Part shown: in pieces, positions 37,401 to 46,427 of the stretch
Position numbering within the stretch: the stretch's first letter is position 1
Layout: each line of letters starts with the position of its first letter
From: Sipunculus nudus
Lineage: Eukaryota > Annelida > Sipuncula > Golfingiida > Sipunculidae
Assembly (NCBI GenBank): GCA_026874595.1
Contig: CM049310.1
Span: 26,213,058 to 26,277,057 of the forward strand
DNA: 64,000 nucleotides
Direction of reading: 5' to 3'
Notes under the pieces: model-generated
Seen by the model: the letters and a program-made list of their open reading frames with translations, nothing else
The model's database searches: none
What the model was told of the DNA's origin: nothing
Position numbers and translations under genes: made by a program

Positions 37401-40400
37401 GATTAACAGAAATAAGCCAATACATTCATGCTACATTGGAAACTAGGATTAAGTTCCCTTTTTTCACAATGAAAAAGAATAGATGAAATTCATGTAAGCT
37501 AACCACTTTAGATGGGTTTAAACACCAAACACTTGTCTTAATGAATGGCAAAAGACTATGACCCTCCAGTAAAGAGACAGCATGACTGGCTGAGCTACAA
37601 AAATAAATGAACCAATCAGAACCCAAAGTGCACATGATGATAAAGGATATTGTTTGAATTTGCCTTTCCTCTGTAATGGTGCTCGTGGGAAGTTCTCCTT
37701 CACTGCCCTGTTGCAGGCAGTGCTCCACTGTAGGACGTGTGTGTTATTCAGGGATGCTGCTATCCTCTCCAGAACCTCGTTACGACTCACAGAATAGTTG
37801 TTGTTGGTTTCTTCTACTAGATCTACAATATATTTTTATAGATATTTTTTTCCCATTAAAACTTAAAACACAGTTGTTGAACAAAATTTTTCTCAAATTT
37901 AATATAGGGAAATCAATATTTTCCTAACACATCTAGAGTGCTACTGCCAAAAATAAATTAAATGTCCGGCCCCCTTATAAAATGTGATGGGAGTTCCACT
38001 TCTGCACTTAAATATAACACGGCCTACAGCCCTTGCGAACCAGGCATTGGGAAAAACACCAGGTATAATGCTTCAATGCTGGACCATTACTTTTCATGTA
38101 TATGAACAATGCAAGTACTAAATATTTTGAATAAGAAACAATTACATAAACATCACTGCTGAAATTCTGGCATGGGTGCACACAACACAAAAATGATTTT
38201 AGCTGGCATCACCAGACTTGTATACAATGAAGCTATCAGAGATATATACATATGCCCAATTTCAGACTGATATATCAAACCCCTCCTGAGAAATAAGCAG
38301 GGACACACACTGTGCAAAAATTATTGTAGGTGGCACCACCAGTCTTGTATAAGACAAAGCCATATCGATATGTATAAATATGCCCAATTTCAGGCTGATA
38401 TATCAAATTCCTCTGTAGAAATAAGCAGGCACATACATTGTGCAAAAGACATTGTAGGTTGCGACACCTGTCTTGGGAACAAGAAAGCCATCAAAGACAC
38501 ATAGACAGGCCAAAATATCAGGCCAATACATCAAACTTACCTTGATTCTGATGCATGGGCCTGACCAGGCTTAGGTGAGAAAGGCAGTTGCCCTGAGTGA
38601 ACTGTGACAAATTGCCTGCTCAGGCTACTGTACTGAGTGAACTCATGACCTGCACCTGGCTAGACTGAGTGAACTTTTGACCTGTACCTGGCTGCACTGA
38701 CTGAACTCTTGACCTGTTGCATAATCTGACACAGTGGGCAGTCTGCCAACATTATAAATAAAATGCAGCTACTGCATTGAGTGAACTCCTGACCTATACC
38801 TGGCTGCACTGAGTGAACTCTTGACCTGTTGCCTAATCTGATACAGTTGGCAGTTTGCCAAAGCTATAATGAGATCCAAACTGACCTCTTGCCTGTTGCC
38901 AAATCTGAAATAGTACCCAAACCATTGCATAAGCTCACAGATTGGCTCCACATGCAGCCCTGAGGGGCATGACACACATGAGGTGATCATATGATACTCA
39001 TGAGGTGATCACATGCTACCTGTGAGGTGATCACATGGTGCCCATGAGGTGTTCACATGGCATCCATTAAGGTGATCACATGCCTTGTGCTTGGCTGCAC
39101 TGATTGAACTCTTGACCTATATCTGGCTGCACTGAATGAACTCCTGATCTGTTGCCAAATCTGAAACAGTTGGCAGTTTCTCAACCTATTTAAAGATACA
39201 GACTCAATCTTGGACTGTTATCTGTTTGCACATACTGAAAGACTTTGGCTAAAATGCTTTTTTTTCAAGCTGACATATTCATAAACTTTTTATCAAAATA
39301 TCGAGAATAATAAAAGATGCAGTCCTTTCATTGTTAAAGGTCCAACAATTCTGCTTGATAGAAAGAACCATGTCCTAGGATAATTCTTTTGAAAAAATGA
39401 ACAATTCGACTTGAAAGTTTCATCATAAACATTTTAAGCTGAAAGAGGCTAAAATTATGAGGTTTTTACCCATAAAAAACAGGTCAATGTCAGTGGCACC
39501 ATGAAATCTGCAACTTTAAATATGAGTCATGTGACCAACATTTGCACAATACTTGGTAATGCTAGCTTCTGTCATTTCTGAGATTACTATGTCAGTATGC
39601 TTACTTGGCCAAATGACTAAGTTCAAATTTGTGTAACTCTGCTAATATTCATCAAATGCAAAACATTTGAACAATATTGAGAGGCCTTGCCTCTGGAATC
39701 ATTTCTGTAAAATATTGAACAATTTGGCTGGACTATTTACAAGAAGAAGACTTTTAAAGGTTTTCAGCTTTTCCCTATAGAATCTAAGTAAATGCAGATA
39801 GCAAACTAGATGTGTCGGAACGACACAAATGCCCCCGCATGGGGCAAATTTAGAAACATTTGCTAAATTTTGTAAAAATTTTTTAAGTTCAGGAGGTGTT
39901 GTATGGTCAACAGTAGGTCAACAAGGGCAAAATGCAAACTCGACCTGTAACAGGTCATTATCAAGCAACACACCAAAAATCAGGCCAGTATCTGCAGGCA
40001 CTGTGAAAAAAAGTCCATACATGTGCATTTTTCATAAAAATTTCTGTCTTTCATGAAATTTTCTATGTTCAGGATTTGTCATATCGTCAAAAATAGGTTA
40101 ACTGGGATGAAATGCGAACTCGATCTGTAAGTGGTCATTATGTGGCCACAGACCAAACATTAGGCCAGTATCTGTAAGCATTGCATTGCGAAACTAGAAT
40201 ATTAGCAAAAGCTGATAATCAGTTATAAATTTAAACTGGAGATGTATGTACCATGTTTCATAACAATCCACCAAATGCTTCCTGAGAAATAAGCTCCTAA
40301 GTTTTTTTCTATACTAAGCTCTGTGACCTTGAAGAGTAGGTTAAGACCACCAATCTTTGAACTTGACCAAGATTTTGTAAATATAACGCAATAGCATTGA

Positions 40401-43400
40401 AGTAATGAAGTTTCTGTGTTGAATACCTTTGGAGATATCCTGCACAAAAGGCCAAAATTGAAAAATCCGATAAAATTTCATTAAAAAATCAGAAATTGCA
40501 GGTGGCGCCACCAAAATTGTGCAGCACGTACAGACCATCAGTCCCAATGACCTTATTAAGTTTTGTGAAAATCCACACAATGGTTCCTGAGATATAAGCT
40601 TCTGAGTGTTTTTCTATAATCAGCTCAAAAATGTAGAAAAATGGGTCAAGGTCACCCATCTTCGAACTTGACCAAGATTTTATCAATATACATCTTCACT
40701 GATGAAATAAAATTCCAACGGTGAATCTGTTTAGAGATATCCTGCTTACAAGGTAAAAGTTAACAGACGCCTCACGGACGGACGGACACCGGACAGACAT
40801 ATGGACGGACGGATAGACTGACAGGTTGGGTGTTGACAATAGCCCATCAGCCTATGAGCTGAGGGCTAAAAACGGCTGTACATGTACATTTGTCATAAAA
40901 ATTTATATTTTTCATGAAATTTTCTATGTTTAGGAGCCGTAAAACAATCAAAAGTAGGTCAACTGGGATGAAACGCGAACTCGATCTGTAACTGGTCATT
41001 ATCTGCCCACACATAAAAAATCAGGGCGGTATCTGCAGGCATTGCGGGAAAAAAAGTCCGTACATGTGCACTTGTCATGAAAATTTATATTTTTTATGAA
41101 ATTTTCTATGTTAGGGCACCGTCAAACGGTAAAAAAGTAGGTCAACTGGGCCAAAACTCAAACTCCATCTGTAACTGGTCAATATCTGCCCATACACACC
41201 AAAAATCAGGCCGATATCTGCAGGCATTGCGAAAAAAAGTCCGTACATGTGTATTTGTCATGAAAATTTATATTTTTCTTGAAATTTTCTATGTTTAGGA
41301 GCCATAAAACGGTCCAAAAGTAGGTCAACTGGGACGAAACGCGAACTCGATCTGTAACTAGTCAATATCTGCATACACACCAAAAATCAGGCCAATATCT
41401 GCAGGCATTGCGAAAAAAAGTCAGTACATGTGTATATGTCATGAAAATTTCTATTTTTCATGAAATTTTCTAAGTTAAGGAGCCATAAAACGGTCAAAAG
41501 TAGGTCAACCGGGATGAAACGCAAACTCGATCTGTAACTAGTCATTATCTGCCCACACACCAAAATCAGGCCAATATCTGCAGGCAAATCGCGAAAAAAA
41601 GTCCGTACATGTGTATTTGTCATGAAAATTTCTATTTTTCATGAAATTTTCTAAGTTTAGGAGCCGTAAAACGGTCAAAAGTAGGTCAACCGGGACAAAA
41701 CGCGAACTCGATCTGTAACTGGTCATTATCTGCCCACACCAAAAATCAGGCCAATATCTGCAGGCATTGCGAAAAAAAGTCTGTACAACTGTTTGATTTC
41801 GGAATGAGGGAATGACGGAAGGACGGAATGATGGAAGGACGGAAGGACAGACATGGGTAAAACCACTTTGTGGCGGGGGCATAAAAAAAAGCTGATTCTC
41901 ACAACATTTGATATGTGACAGATTATTGCATAAAATCTGGGGATGGTAGCTCCTGCTATTCCTGAGAAATTATGGGTTAATTTACAGATGACCAATGACC
42001 CCTTCCATAAAAAGGTCAATGCAGGTGGTGCCACCAAGACCTGAATTTCATATATGACTAAGTACAACTCGGCCAAAATTCACCGAACTTGAACCATTGG
42101 AACAAATTTGAGAGAGATGGTATAAAAGATTATTTCTGTGAAATATTGAACAATTTGACTTGACTGTTTTGGAGGAGATTTTTAAAGGTTTTTTAGCTTT
42201 TTCTCTATAAAATCTAAGAAAATGCAGAGTTTTTCAGATGGCTAATTTTTTAAATTAAATTTCATGATATATCTCCAGTTGTTTATGAGATAGTATGGGT
42301 TAACGTACAGACAATGGACCACAGATGCCGCCACACCATTGCATTAGCCACCAGGTTCGCTAAAAATTACTACAGATGCATATTGAATGCAAAATTATAA
42401 TACAGATACATCTCTCTGATGGCAAAATCTTGAATTCAGTTGAGTATGGATACCAATTATTTATAATCCATGTACAGCCGTCTTTATATACCCACAGACA
42501 GCTGTATACCTGTGATTGTTAACATTGCCTTGCATGAGGAATATCTAAAAAATTAAATCTACATTTTTAATATTAACCATAGATAACCTGAAATCTAAAT
42601 GTCTAGAGGCATGATGTAACAGATGCTGATAAACTGGTGCCAGGCTAGATGTATCTGCTTCAAACAGCTAACATATATAGGAAAATGACTCAATTCAATC
42701 TCCATAATTCAGCCAAAATTCATTCTTTGGAACCATAAAAGACAATTATTATAAGAATTATTCAGGGGATTATTCTTGTAAAATATTAAACAAATAAGCC
42801 TCAGTGGTGTCAGTCAAAAAACGTTTTGCAGGTTTAAAACTCATATGGGAAAAAATACAGCAAAATAGCTAAGTTAAGATTCCCATAACTCAGCCAAAAA
42901 TCACTGAACCAAAACCATTTGAACAAACTTGAATTATAAATATCTAAGGATAATTAATGTGTGAGATTAAAGAATTTGGCCCAGTGGTTTTTGAGAAGAT
43001 CTTTGTAGCCACTGAGCTAAAATGGGCTGTTATGGCATATGACTAAATTCAGCTTCCCATAACTCAGCCAAAATTTACTGAACTGAGACCATTTGAACAA
43101 ACTTAAGAAAGCACTACCCTAGGATCATTTGTGCAGTATTAAGCAATTTGGCCATATGGTTTCAGAGAAGAAGTTTTTTTGTAGCTGTCAGTATGATACA
43201 GGCACTGATAATCCCCGTACAAAAAGGCCGATGCAGGTGGCGCCACCAATACCTCAATTTCAGATATGACTCATGTGACCAACATTGGCATAAAATTTGG
43301 TGATGATAGCTCCAGCTATTTCTGAGATTGTAATTTTAGAATGCTTTTTTTGGACAAATGACTAAGTTCAACTTCTTGTAACCCGGCCAAAAATCACAGA

Positions 43401-44795
43401 ACTTAACCCATTCGAACAAATTGGAGAGAGATTGTTCCAGGAATCATTTCTGTGAAATATTGGCAATTTGGCTGAACAGTTTCAGAGAAGAAGATTTTTA
43501 AAGCTTTTTTTAGCTTTTTCCCTTTAAAATCTAAAGATATGCAGTTAGCCAAAAAATAAGCAAAATCAGATAGAGTTTTTAAGATGAATAATTTTTTGCC
43601 TTTTTTTTGGCCTTTTTTTAAGATAGTATGGGTTAACATACAGATGACCGATGACAGACTACAGACGACGCCACACCATCACATAAGCTCACACGTTCAC
43701 TAAAAACCAATTTCTTCCATGATATTTATAGACTCTGACACAGTGAGACTCAATAACAAAATTAAATTGATTATATCTTCACATGGATGCATAAGCATTT
43801 ATAATCATATTTAAAAACAACACACATACAATTTTATTATATTCCTTAGATATGTAAATAAAATGAAACAAGACCATCCAGATTCTTGAGGATACTCCCT
43901 AAAGCTCAGATTTAGTTTTAAGATCTATAATATGAACCCTTCTTTTATATAAGTGTGACTTGCAAAAACAAGACTTACCAGAAAGTCCTTGTTTGAGGAC
44001 AGCTACCTTGTAGTTCTCCATGAGGTCACCGTAACTGGCAGCATGAGTTAGCTGCATATGAACCAGCCAATCATTGCTGTCCATACAGAGATACTGACAA
44101 CGAGGGCACGACACTGCAAAGAAGTAGGCAGTGTCCTTGGTCTTCACTGGATCTACCTGGGACAGAGCTTGGTCTGTCATGAGGGCAGTGTACGGGGGAA
44201 CGACGCAGGGCAGTGTGTGTGGAGGGTGGTCAGAGTGAACCTCCATAGACTTGAGCATATCTAGAGGAGAAATATCAGCAACACTTGCTGAGGGTTCTGT
44301 TTTCACAACAACTTTACGGCCATCCTCAGACCATATTGGCACCTGACGATCAAGTCGTATTTGTGTTTGGATACCATCTGTTTTACCATCCACTGATTCC
44401 TGTCTGATAGCAACTGGTGTTGTGGCCTTCCTTTTGGATGCTGAGGATCTGACGGGCATGTTCACAGCACTCACCATTTCTGTGCTGATGAATCCATCCG
44501 GTGGTTCCTCGAGACCATCTGATAAGTCCTCCAGGTGGCACTGCTGATCATGTGTGTGGAGATCATTCTGTGTACTGAAACGCAGCTGACATTCGCTGCA
44601 GTTGTAAGAAGTAGAGGCCTTGGAGTCATGTACTTCACGGAAATGTTCAATGAAGCTGTATTTGGATGTCAGTACAGCAGGAACAGAACTACACAGTGTA
44701 CATCTATACAGAGTCTGAGCAAACCCCAATATTGCCTCCACAGCTCTCGCTGGTGGTTCTTCTTGTAACTGTTCCTCATCCTTCTCAGCCATCAT
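28707..44795 (-). CDS. Putative DNA-binding protein: C2H2 fingers, duplicated RFX-like winged helix, three LHPGPF repeats; six exons, 1360 aa
   Basis: Joined minus-strand exons 44795-43979, 37822-37651, 37115-36973, 36290-36116, 32005-31960 and 31436-28707 give 4083 nt, one frame, 1360 residues plus stop, with every phase matching. Residues 32-87: two C2H2 fingers (C32, C35, H51, H56; C66, C69, H82, H87). Residues 230-251: a third (C230, C233, H246, H251). Residues ~280-340 and ~385-445: two copies of a module W-x-x-x-C-N-R-A-[VI]-x-x-x-F-P ... R-K-G-K-F-K-x-x-F-F-G, resembling the end of the RFX winged helix. Residues ~670-785, 1014-1126 and 1246-1357: three copies of a ~110-residue domain beginning [IV]LHPGPFVMARIIHRQ. 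I do not recognise the overall family. A nuclear transcription-regulator role is inference. Introns 2 and 4 appear U12-type. Confidence 0.82.
31960..32005 (-). CDS. Exon 5 (46 nt), second half of RFX-like module 2
   Basis: Only 46 nt: one base completes Ser436, then 15 codons (TCFFGIELTESYRDK), then donor GTAAGC. Its acceptor aacaaccag lies just after TTTTCTTTAAC, close to the U12 branch-point consensus TTCCTTAAC. Other frames across this segment hit stops, and the phase-2 entry matches the GTATCTTTT donor of exon 4. Confidence 0.8.
32026..32227 (-). mobile_element. Fragment with Helitron-like 3' end, 20 nt from exon 5
   Basis: On the minus strand the fragment ends TCAGCTTCTGCTGA (5-bp stem hairpin), TATT, CTAG, followed by T. 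The same end, slightly diverged, occurs at 40194. The element terminus sits directly beside the branch-point region of the U12 intron. Confidence 0.55.
32228..33245 (-). mobile_element. Hairpin-ended DR1-array element, copy B
   Basis: The minus-strand 5' end is TTTTTAGCTCAGCTGACTG at 33245, a hairpin with AGTCAACTGAGGT. The 3' end at 32228 is GAGACCCCTGGTTCCCTAG followed by T. Five reversed half-site clusters of type TGACCTTGACCTTTGACC occur near 32305, 32455, 32605, 32735 and 32875, about 145 bp apart. It lies in the sense orientation of the host gene. Confidence 0.68.
33246..34990 (-). mobile_element. Nested hairpin-ended elements, copy C cluster
   Basis: A 5' end motif (tgtcagctgagctaaaaa) at about 33605-33622 and a 3' end (acaagggacctgtgggtcac on +) at about 33668 mark at least two elements. 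Reversed TGACCTTGACCTTTG clusters recur at about 33825, 33973, 34108 and 34240. A gatggcgccacc palindrome lies at 34547 and a 14-nt poly-G at 34833-34846. Orientation is minus throughout. Confidence 0.55.
34991..36115 (-). other. Remainder of intron 4, no further feature seen
   Basis: Low-complexity AT-rich intron sequence. A 65-codon minus frame at 35676-35873 lacks domain or splice support and is not called. Confidence 0.4.
36116..36290 (-). CDS. Exon 4: first half of RFX-like module 2
   Basis: 175 nt, acceptor ctacttgcag, phase 1 in and phase 2 out. It encodes VIRWTGHMDSSVIRDTLLEL ... INWGAQCNRAIRSLFPHVF, then IKRKGKFKS, paralogous to exon 2. The donor GTATCTTTT is U12-like. Reading through it gives a stop after YLLFC. 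Confidence 0.88.
36291..36972 (-). other. Intron 3 (U2-type)
   Basis: 682 nt, donor GTATAA, acceptor ttgcag, phase 1. It contains a 19-nt poly-C tract at 36418-36436 and nothing else recognised. Confidence 0.7.
36973..37115 (-). CDS. Exon 3: end of RFX-like module 1 and linker
   Basis: 143 nt, entered in phase 2: one base completes His330, then YFFGLRFINGSPESAVQEFD, an acidic linker and DMQRDIDMLTKHIK, leaving in phase 1. The acceptor is an AC (cccaccac) 13 nt after the branch A in TCCTTAACC. No AG acceptor gives this phase. A 3-nt upstream AC (start 37118) would add one residue and is the main alternative. Confidence 0.82.
37116..37650 (-). other. Intron 2, probable U12-type AT-AC intron
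   Basis: 535 nt. The donor ATATCCTTT is a perfect match to the AT-AC minor-spliceosome consensus. Branch point CTCCTTAACC matches TTCCTTAAC at all but one base. Ends in AC. The U2-type alternative (donor GTTCTG after CALW, acceptor ttattattag) keeps frame but has a poor donor and breaks the alignment with module 2. Confidence 0.85.
37651..37822 (-). CDS. Exon 2: first half of RFX-like module 1
   Basis: 172 nt, acceptor atattgtag, phase 1 in and phase 2 out. It encodes LVEETNNNYSVSRNEVLERI ... QWSTACNRAVKENFPRAPLQ, then RKGKFK. The CNRA[VI]xxxFP ... RKGKFK block is shared with exon 4. Confidence 0.88.
38560..39228. repeat. Degenerate tandem repeats in intron 1
   Basis: Repeated 'ctgcactgagtgaactcttgacctgt' and 'gttgcctaatctgatacagttggcagtttgcc' blocks. 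At 38979-39085 there is a 22-bp array of GAGGTGATCACATGG-type units, about 4.5 copies. The adjoining 39230-39360 segment recurs inverted at 63870-64000. Confidence 0.65.
39812..41882 (-). mobile_element. Hairpin-ended element with ~180-bp tandem units, interrupted by a nested insertion
   Basis: The left end has two adjacent hairpins, TGTCGGAACGACA and GCCCCCGCATGGGGC. The right end GCGGGGGCAT is the exact inverse of ATGCCCCCGC at the left. The interior is a tandem array of ~180-bp units (aaaaaaagtccgtacatgtg ... caggccaatatctgcaggca). It ends in a GGAAGGACGGA run. A second element (40194-40857) is inserted inside it. If GTCCGTCC-type runs mark 5' ends, as in the other families, its orientation is minus. 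Confidence 0.62.
40194..40857 (-). mobile_element. Nested Helitron-like short element
   Basis: The minus-strand 5' end is an imperfect hairpin (AGCCCTCAGC ... GCTGATGGGCT) followed by a GTCCGTCC-type run. The 3' end is a small hairpin, then ATATTCTAG and T. It splits the 180-bp array, so it is younger than the host element. It contains caggtggcgccaccaaaa at about 40499. Confidence 0.58.
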
Positions 44796-44807
44796 TGATA
44801 ATAATAG
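43979..44807 (-). CDS. Exon 1 (coding from 44795): three C2H2 zinc fingers
   Basis: Two tandem ATGs at 44795 and 44792 open 272 codons plus one base, ending at donor GTAAGT. An acceptor-like ttgttttag just upstream puts the exon edge at 44807, so an untranslated first exon probably lies further right. Fingers: C32/C35/H51/H56, C66/C69/H82/H87 and C230/C233/H246/H251 (CPRCQYLCMDSNDWLVHMQL). The stretch between is polar and lysine/serine-rich, suggesting a disordered, possibly nuclear-localising region. Confidence 0.88.
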
Positions 44808-44976
44808 CTAAAACAAAGTATATAATTTCATGTTAATTATTGCTTTTTATTTTTTGTATTACAATAATATTTCAATAAAGGATGTCCGACCAAATAAAAT
44901 AATATATCACATTACTCTATACATTCAAAATTATTAAAATGAAATTCACAACCACCACAACTAGCCACTACTTCTT

Positions 44977-45015
<39 letters not shown>

Positions 45016-46328
45016 TGTACGTGACTTCTACTATTTTTATAGTAGTAGTACTACCACTACTATCACAATAATAATAATAATTTTATTATAATAATTATTA
45101 TAAATATAAAATATAAATAGGAGGTTGTTTACATTTATCTGGCTAGTGATAATATAATTACTACAGATCAAAATAAATACTGGTGTTTGTTGTCCATTTT
45201 GATAGAGCCTTCCTGACACATTTTCATTTAAAAGAACAGAAAAAAAGAGGATTCATATTTCAGAAATCTGTTTATTCAAATGTAAACAACAGCAGACAAT
45301 GTTGAGGGACCATTGACATTGTGGCATTAATAGTATTAGTAATACTTGTACTTGTAGTAGTACATTACAACATCAAAAACGGTTATACAAAATGTGGTCA
45401 ATATGGGTTATCCCATTCAAAATAATAGCATATTAAGTAATCTAATAACCTAATAACTGTTTTAAAGGAATATTTACTCGGAAAAGTAAAATGTGTGACT
45501 GAAAGTGCAATGAAACGCCCCATAAATGTGTAAATAGCGAGCGAGAAAAGCACATCTGAGCCACGCCCACTCAGGCGCTGTCGGATTTGACGGATGTCGG
45601 GTGACGATATGTGTCCATAAATTGTTCCTGGAAAATCAGTCACAAATTCTCCACTTCAAAACCTACAAGTCAGGACTGACAAATAAAGTTTTACCTTCTT
45701 TCTTAAAAGATGATATACTGAAACACAAAACCAAGCGTTTGTTGATATCTGGACAAATATGGCTTCCCATTCCAGACAGACATGGCGACAAGTGCTGCCA
45801 CGTGACACGTCACATGTCTGTCTGTCTGGCTTCATGATAACGAGGTGACTGTCTAGGCCCAGTGTGATTCATATGTCGGTGCGCTGGGCCATGTGTTTTA
45901 TGAATTATTTTAAAATCATCTGACTTGTAGTCATTTTTTAAGTATTTATTGAAAAGTATTCAAGACAATTATTGCAAATAAAAAGCCTTCTTGGCAAGGG
46001 CTGACTTGTGTCTAACCCTGACATCGACAGATGATTGTTTGGGAAATCCAGGGGATCCCCGATGGTTTGGGGATACCCTTCTGGGAATCCCCTTGTGAAC
46101 CTTGAATGGACCAGCTATTGAATGTATTATCACTTATTCTGTTGGCATACGATATAAAGACCCAATCTTTCTTAAAAAGTCACCTCTTAAAGCCAACCAA
46201 ATGTAATTTTTAGTATTCTCTTTCAATTAGCTAATAGCTTCTTAACATTTCGGCCAAAAATAAAAATAAAATAATAATTTGATAATATTGAAATTACTGA
46301 TCCCAAAAGGTCACAGAGGTTAAAACTC
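44808..46328. promoter_or_regulatory. Divergent intergenic region between the zinc-finger gene and NUBPL
   Basis: About 1.5 kb separates the two divergent genes. It contains an ACT microsatellite (44977-45014), a KLF-like ccacgccc at about 45565, and an E-box with CRE half-site cluster (gccacgtgacacgtcac) at about 45797-45813. No TATA box or transcription start can be assigned, so promoter function is inference. Confidence 0.35.
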
Positions 46329-46427
46329 ATGGCAGTCACTCAGAAGACGGGCACCTCACTGACGCGTCTGTTACAGACCATACGTACCACTTGTCATTCC
46401 TATTTTTCAACACATAATGATCTGCTG
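46329..46427 (+). CDS. NUBPL: NUBPL exon 1 (mitochondrial presequence)
   Basis: 33 codons from ATG 46329 ([20 protein letters not shown], then [13 protein letters not shown]), phase 0 at donor GTGCGT. The composition is basic, rich in T/S and free of acidic residues until D31, as in a matrix-targeting peptide. It joins exon 2 in frame. This is the least conserved exon, and the start choice rests on composition, length and phase. Confidence 0.7.

Larger units (their letters stand above)
37823..43978 (-). other. Intron 1, repeat-packed
   Basis: About 6.2 kb, donor GTAAGT, phase 1. Beyond the listed elements, blocks at about 38200-38540, 39480-39790, 41880-42260, 42690-43200 and 43230-43640 repeat phrases such as 'aactcagccaaaattcactgaac', 'gaacaaacttgagagag' and aggtggcgccaccaatacc. 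They are diverged copies of one interspersed repeat. I see no additional exon, but a short one could be missed. Confidence 0.55.

Noticed and set aside
37426-37790. Overlapping minus ORFs reading through the exon 2 donor
   Set aside because: Reading past ATATCCTTT loses the alignment with module 2. A U2 donor GTTCTG after CALW is poor.
39002-39085. CRISPR-like short direct repeats (GAGGTGATCACATGG)
   Set aside because: These are contiguous 22-bp tandem units without unique spacers, in a eukaryotic intron.
41387-42076. Overlapping minus ORFs of 78-116 codons
   Set aside because: They fall inside the 180-bp tandem element. The repeated peptides (RTFFRDLPADIGLI-like) come from the repeat unit, not from a conserved gene.
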